64,000 bases of DNA from positions 1 to 64,000 of the forward strand of contig WRIV01000010.1 of assembly GCA_009782555.1 (NCBI GenBank), in the 5' to 3' direction. Source of the DNA: Treponema sp. (GTDB lineage Bacteria > Spirochaetota > Spirochaetia > Treponematales > Breznakiellaceae). The notes beneath the pieces are model-generated. The model searched no databases. It was not told the origin of the DNA and saw nothing but the letters and a program-made list of their open reading frames with translations. Shown one piece after another: positions 8,896-16,921 of the stretch (its first letter is position 1; every line of letters begins with the position of its first letter). The position numbers and the translations under genes are program-made.

Positions 8896-9923
8896 CTGAT
8901 TAAATTTCCTCCATAGGTTAGTCCGGCGCCAAAACCCACGGTCATGATCAGATCTCCCTTATTTATGGCCCCGGAACGGTTCAGTTCGTCCAGGGCAATG
9001 GGAATGGATGCGGAAGAAGTGTTGGCGTATTCTTCTATATTCAGGTAGAATTTTTCCAGCGGTATCTTCAGCCGTTTTCCTGCGGCCTGTACGATACGGG
9101 CGTTTGCCTGGTGGGGAACGATGAATTTTAGATCATCCGCGGTAATGTTTTTTTCCTTCATCATTTTGGCTATGATTTCGGCCATGATCCCCACGGCAAA
9201 ATTATAAACCTCTTGGCCCCTCATAGCTATAAAGGCACCATCATCAATGGGGTCGCCTTTTTTCCACGGTGCCCTGCCGCCGCCCCGGCGGACGATAAGG
9301 CTGTCCCAGCCCGAACCATCGGCGCCCAGGATCGTTTTAAGCAGACCCCGGTTGTTGGATGAATCAGCGGTATCCGGTGTTTTTTCCAACAGAACTGCCC
9401 CGGATCCGTCTCCAAAAAGGACACAGGTGGACCGATCTTCCCAGTTGGCGAATCTGGTAAGTACCTCTGCCCCGATTACCAGAGCCCGCTTTCGGCTGGA
9501 GTCGGCCCTTAATAAGGCGGCAGCGGTTTCCAAACCGTAGATAAAGCTGGAGCAGGCCACGGTAACGTCCATGGTGGCGGCATTTTTGGCTCCCAGAATA
9601 TGTTGAACAACGCAGGCTGTGGATGGGCAGCAATAGTAATCCAGGGTGGAGCTCCCTAAAACGATCAAATCCAGCGTTAAAGCAAGCTCCTCGGGGCTTT
9701 TTTCCTGGACGGTGCCCTTTTCTATGGCCCATTTTAAGGCTTCCATGCCGGCGGCGGCTCCCAAATCACTGGATGCGGTTTTCTCGTCGGCAATATGCCG
9801 GGATCCAATCCCCGAGTGGGAACGGATCCATTCATCAGTGGTATCGAGCAGGGCCGGTAATTCCTGGTTAGTCACCCTCCGGGGAGGTATCGCCCGGCCG
9901 GTCCCAATTATTTCAATGGCCAT
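8889..9923 (-). CDS. fabH: Beta-ketoacyl-ACP synthase III
   Basis: MAIEIIGTGRAIPPRRVTN; TVACSSFIYGLETAAALL; PHQANARI. The ORF track start (10019) lies upstream of a consensus promoter at 10004-10032, so the MAIEII start at 9923 is preferred. Confidence 0.93.
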   Translation of the reverse strand: MAIEIIGTGRAIPPRRVTNQELPALLDTTDEWIRSHSGIGSRHIADEKTASSDLGAAAGMEALKWAIEKGTVQEKSPEELALTLDLIVLGSSTLDYYCCPSTACVVQHILGAKNAATMDVTVACSSFIYGLETAAALLRADSSRKRALVIGAEVLTRFANWEDRSTCVLFGDGSGAVLLEKTPDTADSSNNRGLLKTILGADGSGWDSLIVRRGGGRAPWKKGDPIDDGAFIAMRGQEVYNFAVGIMAEIIAKMMKEKNITADDLKFIVPHQANARIVQAAGKRLKIPLEKFYLNIEEYANTSSASIPIALDELNRSGAINKGDLIMTVGFGAGLTYGGNLIRW

Positions 9924-10003
9924 TAAAACCTCTGTTTTAGATTTTTTAGGATGGAGACAGGCGGCGCTTTCCTTGACAAAATACGAAAAAATGTCATACG
10001 TTG

Positions 10004-10032
10004 AATATAATTGCCCCATAAAGAAATGTCAA
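10004..10032 (-). promoter_or_regulatory. Predicted sigma70-type promoter for the fabH operon
   Basis: Minus strand TTGACA (10032-10027), 17-nt spacer, TATATT (10009-10004). Confidence 0.65.
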
Positions 10033-10062
10033 GGCCGGATTTAGCATGAGCCAGCGGGATCA

Positions 10063-10091
10063 TTGACATGCCCATAGGGGCGCACTATCAT
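10063..10091 (+). promoter_or_regulatory. Predicted sigma70-type promoter for the mgl operon
   Basis: TTGACA (10063-10068), 17-nt spacer, TATCAT (10086-10091), 36 nt upstream of the mglB ATG. Confidence 0.6.
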
Positions 10092-10127
10092 GATCAACAT
10101 AAACCAGCCAAAGACAGGAGGAATCGG

Positions 10128-11234
10128 ATGAAAAAACTTTTGGCAATCGCTTTTGCGGCGGTCATTGTCTTCTCGTTTACCATGTGCAAACCCAGCGGGC
10201 CAACGGGAAACGCTATTAAGGCGGATGTGTTTTGGTACACGTTCAGGGACACATACCTGACCAGTGTACGCAACGCTATGGAGGATAACCTTAGGTCCAT
10301 GTCCCAGATCAACTACACCATGCATGACTGCGAAGAGAATCAGGCCATACAGATTCAGAAGATCGAAACAGCCATCGCCCAGGGTACAAATTTGTTGATT
10401 GTCAACATTGTTACCACAGGCTCGGAGGAAGCGGCCATGAATATCGTTGAATTGGCCAAGGATGCCGAACTGCCGCTGATCTTCTTTAACCGCGAGGTTT
10501 CAGATGAGGTGGTTAATTCTTACGACAAATGCTGCTTTGTGGGCACGAACGCGGACGAAGCCGGCTACATGGAGGGCGAAGCTATCGCCAATTTCCTGCT
10601 TAGGGATGAACACTTTGCCGGCGGAAAATCCATTTACGACCTGGACGGAGACGGAACAATCAAGTATATCATGTTCCGGGGCGAGCATGGCAATGCGGAA
10701 GCTTTTGGACGTACCAAATATTCCGTAACGGAAGCTAACAGGCTTCTTGAAGACAAAGGCCTCAAGCTTGTGCCTTCTCCGGCCAATCAGAGAAGCACCC
10801 AATATGCAGATGACGGCATAAGCAACTTCTTCCTGTATGGCAACTGGTCTTCCGCCGAAGCGGCTAACCTTATGCGCACGGCTTTGTCAGCGCATTCTCT
10901 TACTGATGGTTCTATTGAGCTGATCATCGCCAACAATGATGACCAGGCCATGGGCGCCATCGAAGCCATGAACGAGGAAGGCTTTAACACCGGCAGGGAA
11001 GGGTCGGGATACATTCCGGTATTCGGTGTTGACGCCATCACGGGTGCTGTGGAAGCCATCAATGCCGGTAAAATGACCGGGACGGTACTGCAAGATGCCG
11101 AGGGGATGGCAAAGACTATCCTGGCGCTGGCGCAGAACATTTCCAATGATCAGGATGTGTTTGCCAACACCTCCCGCTACAATGTGGACAGCGGATCCAA
11201 AAAAATTCGTGTGCCCTACGCTATCGTTAATTAA
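10128..11234 (+). CDS. mglB: Galactose/methylgalactoside-type ABC transporter substrate-binding lipoprotein (MglB-like)
   Basis: MKKLLAIAFAAVIVFSFTMCKPSG lipoprotein signal; EF-hand-like loop DLDGDGTIKYIMFRGEHGNAEAFGR typical of galactose-binding proteins. Start preferred over 10068, which overlaps the promoter. Confidence 0.85.
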   Translation: MKKLLAIAFAAVIVFSFTMCKPSGPTGNAIKADVFWYTFRDTYLTSVRNAMEDNLRSMSQINYTMHDCEENQAIQIQKIETAIAQGTNLLIVNIVTTGSEEAAMNIVELAKDAELPLIFFNREVSDEVVNSYDKCCFVGTNADEAGYMEGEAIANFLLRDEHFAGGKSIYDLDGDGTIKYIMFRGEHGNAEAFGRTKYSVTEANRLLEDKGLKLVPSPANQRSTQYADDGISNFFLYGNWSSAEAANLMRTALSAHSLTDGSIELIIANNDDQAMGAIEAMNEEGFNTGREGSGYIPVFGVDAITGAVEAINAGKMTGTVLQDAEGMAKTILALAQNISNDQDVFANTSRYNVDSGSKKIRVPYAIVN

Positions 11235-11263
11235 GGGTTTTTGAACAAGTCCAATGCGGAAAG

Positions 11264-11301
11264 GAGCGGGAATCCCGGCAGCGCTGCCGGGATTCCCGCT
11301 C
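11264..11301. repeat. Perfect 38-bp palindrome (2 x 19 nt, no loop) in the mglB-mglA intergenic region
   Basis: gagcgggaatcccggcagc|gctgccgggattcccgctc; right arm is the exact reverse complement of the left. Confidence 0.95.
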
Positions 11302-11325
11302 TTCTAATTAGATTAACAGGTATGC

Positions 11326-12822
11326 ATGGATAACTATCTATTGCAAATAGTCCAGGTAAGCAAAGCCTTTACGGGAGTAAAAGCCCTGGACAAAGTCAGT
11401 TTTAACGTACGCCCGGGAACCATCCATTCCCTTATGGGCGAAAACGGTGCCGGCAAATCTACTTTAATGAAATGCCTCTTTGGCATATATGCCAAAGACA
11501 GCGGTGAATTTATACTGGACGGTAAAAAAGTCAGTTTTGCCAGTTCAAAGCAAGCCATGGAAAACGGCGTGTCCATGGTGCACCAGGAATTGAACCAGGT
11601 GCATACCCGCAGCGTGATGGAGAATATCTGGCTGGGCCGTTTTCCAGGACTGCCGCCTGTCTATGTTAACCACAAAAAAATGTATCAGGACACACTGGAT
11701 ATTTTTAGAAAACTGGATATTTCCATAAACCCCAGAGCTATAATCAGTACACTGTCCGTATCCCAGCGCCAGATGGTGGAGATCGCCAAGGCTGTTTCCC
11801 ATAACAGCAAAATTATCGTTTTTGACGAACCAACTTCATCCCTGACCGATGTGGAAGTGGATCATCTGTTTCGCATCATTGGAAATCTGCGAAACCAGGG
11901 ATGCGGTATTATCTATATATCCCACCGCATGAGTGAGATACTGCGGATCTCTGACGAAGTTACGGTTATGAGAGACGGTAGAGTGGTGAACACATTCCCC
12001 GCCCCTGAGCTTACCATGGATAAGATTATCACCATGATGGTGGGACGCGAATTGGACAATGTTTACCCGCCCAAAGACAATGTGCCGGGGGAGGTGATTT
12101 TTAAAGTTGAGGGACTTACAGCTCAATTCCGTAACCTGCAAGATGTTTCCTTTGAACTACGTAAGGGGGAAATACTGGGAATGGCGGGCCTTTTGGGATC
12201 GGGACGTACCGAGACGCTGGAGGGTATTTTTGGCCTTGTTACTCTAAAGTCGGGCAGGCTGTATAAGAACGGATCGGAGATAAGGACCGGAAAACCGGAG
12301 CGCGCCAAAAAACACGGTTTTGCCATGCTTACCGAAGAACGGCGTACCTCGGGGATTTTCAGCATTCTCAATGTTCGGGACAACATTGCTGTGGCCAATA
12401 TAAAAAATTATAAACGAATGCACTTGTATATAAGCAGCAAGAAAATGTTATTAGACGCCAAATGGGCCATTGATACTTTAAGGATAAAAACACCCAGCCA
12501 GCAGACTCAGATACGATCCCTGTCCGGCGGGAATCAGCAAAAAGCTATTTTTGGACGATGGCTGCTAACAAAGCCTGACATACTCCTGCTGGACGAACCT
12601 ACCCGGGGTATAGATGTAGGTGCCAAATACGAAATATACCAGATCATGATTGACCTTGCAAAACAGGGGAAGTCCATTATTATGGTGTCCAGTGAACTGC
12701 CGGAACTACTGGGCGTCTGTGATAGAATTATTGTTATGTCCGGCGGCTGTAAAACAGGCGATTTGGACGCCAGAGCAACAAGTCAGGAAGAAATTATGAC
12801 CTTGGCGGCGAAATATGTGTAA
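11326..12822 (+). CDS. mglA: Sugar ABC transporter ATP-binding protein (MglA-like, two ABC domains)
   Basis: GENGAGKSTLMKCLFGIY, LSVSQRQMVEIAKA, second domain LSGGNQQKAIFGRWL, LLLDEPTRGIDVGAK. Confidence 0.93.
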   Translation: MDNYLLQIVQVSKAFTGVKALDKVSFNVRPGTIHSLMGENGAGKSTLMKCLFGIYAKDSGEFILDGKKVSFASSKQAMENGVSMVHQELNQVHTRSVMENIWLGRFPGLPPVYVNHKKMYQDTLDIFRKLDISINPRAIISTLSVSQRQMVEIAKAVSHNSKIIVFDEPTSSLTDVEVDHLFRIIGNLRNQGCGIIYISHRMSEILRISDEVTVMRDGRVVNTFPAPELTMDKIITMMVGRELDNVYPPKDNVPGEVIFKVEGLTAQFRNLQDVSFELRKGEILGMAGLLGSGRTETLEGIFGLVTLKSGRLYKNGSEIRTGKPERAKKHGFAMLTEERRTSGIFSILNVRDNIAVANIKNYKRMHLYISSKKMLLDAKWAIDTLRIKTPSQQTQIRSLSGGNQQKAIFGRWLLTKPDILLLDEPTRGIDVGAKYEIYQIMIDLAKQGKSIIMVSSELPELLGVCDRIIVMSGGCKTGDLDARATSQEEIMTLAAKYV

Positions 12823-12840
12823 GGCAAGGGGGAGAATGGA

Positions 12841-13953
12841 ATGAACGATAGCGGTCCGCTTTCAAGCTTCGCCGGTGCATTAAAGCTCCGCTGGCAGAAC
12901 TATAATGGGCTTAGCAGAAAAGAAAAGATGGTATGGTGGGGTGATTTTTTGGTACGAAATGCCATGTACATCATAATTGTCATGGTGGTTATCTACGTTC
13001 AGATATACAGCATGCAGAACAATTTTTCCAATGCTTTTTTGTCTTTTAAATCGATCATGGACATTTTGAAACGGGCGGCGTCGGCCCTGTTTCTGGCCCT
13101 GGGTGTCGGAGGCATAATAGTATTGCAGGGAACAGATCTGTCCGCCGGCAGAATTATGGGGATCACCGCCTGTGTCTGCGCTTCGCTTTTGCAAATGCCC
13201 CTGGAGCAGTACCGGGCAAAGATGTTTCCCGCTTTGGACACTCCGCCTATCGTTGCGGTGATCTTTCTTTCATTAGCTATCGGCGCAGTATTTGGTATTT
13301 TTAACGGCTTTTGTACTGCAAAATTCAAACTGCACCCATTTATTGTAACCCTGGCGACTCAGTTGATCCTGTACGGCCTGGTATTGATGTATGTGCAGAT
13401 GGGAACAAACGGCGGAGGTCCCATATCCGGCCTGACTGATCAATACAAGGAGGTGGTCAAATACACGCTGAATTTCGGAGGTACCGCAATTCCTTTGTAT
13501 GTGCTGTATGCCATAGCAGCCGCAGCCATAATGTGGTTTATATGGAATAAGACAACTTTGGGCAAAAATATGTACGCCGTCGGGGCAAACCCCGAAGCGG
13601 CCAATGTTTCCGGCATCTCTGTTATGAAGACAACTATTCTGGTATTTATGATGGCCGGCATACTCTACGGTTTCTCCGGCTTTATTGAAGCAGCACGTAT
13701 TGGGTCCAACAGCCCCTCTACCGGAGTTAACGCCGAACTGGATGCCATCGCCGCCTGTGTTATAGGCGGAGTAAGTTTTACCGGAGGCACTGGCAAAATC
13801 AGCGGTATAATAACCGGTGTCATCCTTTTGCAGATAATAAGCGTTGCCCTGCAATGGCTCAGTGTTTCAAGCGATATGCAGTATATCATCAAGGGCATTA
13901 TCATACTTGTAGCGGTGGCTATAGATATGCGCAAATATTTGGCAAAAAAATAA
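12841..13953 (+). CDS. mglC: Sugar ABC transporter permease (MglC-like)
   Basis: Hydrophobic; GTDLSAGRIMGITA...; GANPEAANVSGISV; AACVIGGVSFTGGTGKISG (RbsC/MglC signature). Confidence 0.92.
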   Translation: MNDSGPLSSFAGALKLRWQNYNGLSRKEKMVWWGDFLVRNAMYIIIVMVVIYVQIYSMQNNFSNAFLSFKSIMDILKRAASALFLALGVGGIIVLQGTDLSAGRIMGITACVCASLLQMPLEQYRAKMFPALDTPPIVAVIFLSLAIGAVFGIFNGFCTAKFKLHPFIVTLATQLILYGLVLMYVQMGTNGGGPISGLTDQYKEVVKYTLNFGGTAIPLYVLYAIAAAAIMWFIWNKTTLGKNMYAVGANPEAANVSGISVMKTTILVFMMAGILYGFSGFIEAARIGSNSPSTGVNAELDAIAACVIGGVSFTGGTGKISGIITGVILLQIISVALQWLSVSSDMQYIIKGIIILVAVAIDMRKYLAKK

Positions 13954-13975
13954 CGGCGGGCTTTGTTTCCGGAGG

Positions 13976-14680
13976 ATGAAGATGACGGCTCTTATAGCCC
14001 CGGCGGATATTGCAAAATACATAGATCACACCCTGCTCAAGGCTGATGCAAAATCGGAGGATATAGAAAAACTCTGCGCCGAGGCAATGCAAAATCAATT
14101 TTTTTCAGTGTGCATTAACGGCGTCTATGCGGCTCAATGTGCAAAACTCCTAAAAGGCAGCGGCGTTAAGGTTGTTTCGGTGGCTGGCTTCTCTCTGGGC
14201 GCCATGGCTGCCAGGGTAAAAGCCTGCGAGGCCGGTGCGGCCATTGAAGACGGTGCCGAGGAAATAGATATGGTCATGAATATCGGCGCCATGAAGTCGG
14301 GAAACCTTAAACTTGTGGAAGAAGATATGGCTGCCGTCCGCAGGGTCTGCGGATCATCAATCCTGCTCAAAGTGATTATAGAAACCTGCCTTCTTACCAC
14401 AGAAGAGATCATCGGGGCCTGTAAAATTGCAAAAAATGCCGGCCTTGATTTTGTAAAAACATCAACGGGGTTTTCCGCTGCGGGGGCGGCGGTGGAACAT
14501 GTGGCATTGATAAAAAAAACCGTTGGCTCAGGGATGGGCGTTAAGGCTGCAGGAGGAATAAGAACCTTTTCCTGTGCGGCAAGCATGATCAGTGCCGGAG
14601 CAGCCAGACTCGGTACTTCAAACGGCCTAAGCATTATTAAGGGGGCGCCCGCACAAGATGCAAATAGCATAGGGTATTGA
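13976..14680 (+). CDS. deoC: Deoxyribose-phosphate aldolase
   Basis: IAKYIDHTLLKADA, EIDMVMNIGAMKSG, LKVIIETCLLT, DFVKTSTGFS, KAAGGIRT. Confidence 0.95.
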   Translation: MKMTALIAPADIAKYIDHTLLKADAKSEDIEKLCAEAMQNQFFSVCINGVYAAQCAKLLKGSGVKVVSVAGFSLGAMAARVKACEAGAAIEDGAEEIDMVMNIGAMKSGNLKLVEEDMAAVRRVCGSSILLKVIIETCLLTTEEIIGACKIAKNAGLDFVKTSTGFSAAGAAVEHVALIKKTVGSGMGVKAAGGIRTFSCAASMISAGAARLGTSNGLSIIKGAPAQDANSIGY

Positions 14681-14701
14681 CATATATGGGTCAGACGGCC
14701 C

Positions 14702-14730
14702 TTGAATATGTTATCCCCCCTAGGTATACT
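14702..14730 (+). promoter_or_regulatory. Predicted promoter upstream of secG
   Basis: TTGAAT (14702-14707), 17-nt spacer, TATACT (14725-14730), 22 nt before the secG ATG. Confidence 0.5.
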
Positions 14731-14751
14731 TATTAGATAACGGAGCTGTTT

Positions 14752-15084
14752 ATGGGAATACTAGGCATATTATTACTCGTTGTTTTTGTCATTACCGCGG
14801 TATTATTAATCCTCCTGGTGCTGGTCCAGAATGAAGAAGGAGACAGTCTGGGGGGTATTTTTGCAGGAGGCAGCGGGTCCGCATTCGGATCACGGTCTGG
14901 AAATATCCTGACTAGGGCTACTTCCATTTTGGGAGCCCTATTTCTTGTTTTGAGCTTGAGTATGGCGCTGCTCAACCGCAGTGCCGGAATGTCCGGAATA
15001 GAGGCTGCCGGGAGGGATCAATCCGCCAGCCAGGATACCTGGGAAAATACCGATACCGGCGATATAACAGGAATGGAAGAATAA
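14752..15084 (+). CDS. secG: Preprotein translocase subunit SecG
   Basis: Two TM segments; LLVLVQNEEGDSLGGIFAGGSGSAFGSRSGNILTRAT. Confidence 0.88.
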   Translation: MGILGILLLVVFVITAVLLILLVLVQNEEGDSLGGIFAGGSGSAFGSRSGNILTRATSILGALFLVLSLSMALLNRSAGMSGIEAAGRDQSASQDTWENTDTGDITGMEE

Positions 15085-15085
15085 T

Positions 15086-15559
15086 ATGATTGTGAGTGAG
15101 CTTTTTGAACCGGAGTTTATTAAAATCGGCATGGAAGCCGAGGACAAGGATGAGGCCTTTGAAGAGCTTGCTGATGTTTTTTGCCAGGCTTCCCGGCTTA
15201 ACATCAGGGAAGATATTCTCGGTGCAATCAAGGAACGGGAACGAAAAATGTCTACAGGGATTCAAAAGGGCATTGCCATTCCCCATGGTAAAACCAGCGC
15301 CGTCGATAAGGTCTGCGGGGTTTTGGGCATTTCCCAGCGGGGTGTTGATTACGACGCTCTGGACGGCAAGCCGGTGTACCTTCTCTTTATGATCCTGGTT
15401 CCCTTGGCAGAAACAGAATTGCACCTGCGGATCCTAAAACGGCTGGCGGAATTGTTGCAGAATCCTCAGTTTTTTACCGATTTGGCGTCTCAGCAAGATC
15501 CGGTTGCAGCCAGTGGAGTTATTAAAAAATATGAAAATATCCTTGCTGCCATAGATTAA
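15086..15559 (+). CDS. PTS EIIA (PtsN/fructose type) domain protein
   Basis: KERERKMSTGIQKGIAIPHGKTSAVDKV contains the active-site His motif. Confidence 0.85.
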   Translation: MIVSELFEPEFIKIGMEAEDKDEAFEELADVFCQASRLNIREDILGAIKERERKMSTGIQKGIAIPHGKTSAVDKVCGVLGISQRGVDYDALDGKPVYLLFMILVPLAETELHLRILKRLAELLQNPQFFTDLASQQDPVAASGVIKKYENILAAID

Positions 15560-15560
15560 T

Positions 15561-15890
15561 ATGGAAGAAACAAACATTCTGCAGCATTTGCTTGAAATTG
15601 AAGATCAGGCGGCACTTCTGGTGGACGATGCCCAGGCAGAGGCTGACCGGCGTATTAAGAAAGCAGAGGAACAATACCGCCTTTCCTATGATAGAGAATA
15701 CCTTGCATTCATGACGGAACTGGAGGCAGAATACCAAAAAGGATTAGCTGTTGTCAAAGAAGAATATGACAAATCTTTGAGCGAATGCCGTGTGGACTTT
15801 GATGTCATGCCCAGAGACAATGGCGCTTTTTCCGCCTTTGCTTTTTCTCTGCTTGTCCATGGAAACGGCAAAGCAACAAGCAAAAAATGA
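15561..15890 (+). CDS. V-type ATPase G/H-like stalk subunit (coiled coil)
   Basis: LLEIEDQAALLVDDAQAEADRRIKKAEEQYR; first gene of the V-ATPase cluster, overlaps the next ORF. Confidence 0.6.
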   Translation: MEETNILQHLLEIEDQAALLVDDAQAEADRRIKKAEEQYRLSYDREYLAFMTELEAEYQKGLAVVKEEYDKSLSECRVDFDVMPRDNGAFSAFAFSLLVHGNGKATSKK

Positions 15891-16921
15891 TTACAGCGAG
15901 TGAACGGGCCTATGCCTATGCCAAAGCCTGCGGGATTATCGGTAAATCCTTTGTAGGCCGCCGTATTGCCGCCCTCCACCCGATAAGACGCCTTTCGGAA
16001 CTGGATCGCCTTGTTTTCGGATCCGAAGCCAAGGATTTGCCGGAACGGGAATTACTTTTCGATATGGAACAGCGTTTATCCCATCGTTCTGTGACGGCCC
16101 TTTTTTCGATCCTCAATTCATATAAAAAGGCACCGGAGCTATTAAAGATGCTAATCCGTGTTTATGAATATTCTGACCTGGAAAAAGTGCTGGCCCTGCT
16201 CATTCAGAAGGAAAAAATGGCAAAGCCGGCCTGTACCCCCCTGGGCAGCTATGGGACGGTTAATTTTGATGCATGGCCCGATGCCAAAGCAATGCTTGAG
16301 GGAACGGAATTTGAATTCCTAATTGAAAAATTTTTTAATCAAAATATTTCCGCTGATGATGAACATAATGAAGATAACATAAACCTGGAAACAATTTTGG
16401 ATCGCCATTACTATATCAAATTATGGGAAAGCCTAAAGGAACTAAAAAAGAGCGACCGCGAAGCGGCGGAAAGAATTATCTCCGAAGAGATTGCCCTTCA
16501 TAACTGTACATGGGTACTCCGGCTGCGGTCCTACTATTTTTTGGAGGCTGAAGAAGTCAAGCAGCATCTGGTTATAATCGATGAACATCCCAATCTTTGC
16601 CGGGATGCCTTGGCGGCGTTGGAATTTTCCCTGAATACCGCCGGGGATTGGAAAAAATGGAGACGTGTTAAATTTCTTAATCCCCCTTCCCATGACGGAT
16701 CCTGGATTGCTGATGCACGGTACTTTCAGGCTGCCGCTGCGGAATACCTATACCGCCTTGCCCTCCGCGACTTTAGGATCCGCCCGGCATCAATGGATGC
16801 AATTTACTGTTTTTTTAAACTCAAACATTTTGAGGAAGACCTCCTTATCAGCAATACAGAGCGGCTTGGTATGGGTATGCCCAGCAAAAGTGTACTTGGT
16901 GTGATGGAGACTTCTTTATGA
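15887..16921 (+). CDS. ntpC: V-type ATPase subunit C (V0D/AC39-like)
   Basis: 344 aa; ASERAYAYAKACGIIGKSFVGRR..., position in the cluster. Confidence 0.75.
   Translation: MITASERAYAYAKACGIIGKSFVGRRIAALHPIRRLSELDRLVFGSEAKDLPERELLFDMEQRLSHRSVTALFSILNSYKKAPELLKMLIRVYEYSDLEKVLALLIQKEKMAKPACTPLGSYGTVNFDAWPDAKAMLEGTEFEFLIEKFFNQNISADDEHNEDNINLETILDRHYYIKLWESLKELKKSDREAAERIISEEIALHNCTWVLRLRSYYFLEAEEVKQHLVIIDEHPNLCRDALAALEFSLNTAGDWKKWRRVKFLNPPSHDGSWIADARYFQAAAAEYLYRLALRDFRIRPASMDAIYCFFKLKHFEEDLLISNTERLGMGMPSKSVLGVMETSL

Noticed and set aside
10068-10127. Upstream start of MglB (MPIGAHYHDQ...)
   Set aside because: Lies within the predicted promoter; the lipoprotein signal peptide starts at 10128.
11264-11301. 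Calling the palindrome a classic rho-independent terminator
   Set aside because: No U-run follows on either strand and the mgl genes downstream appear to belong to the same operon.
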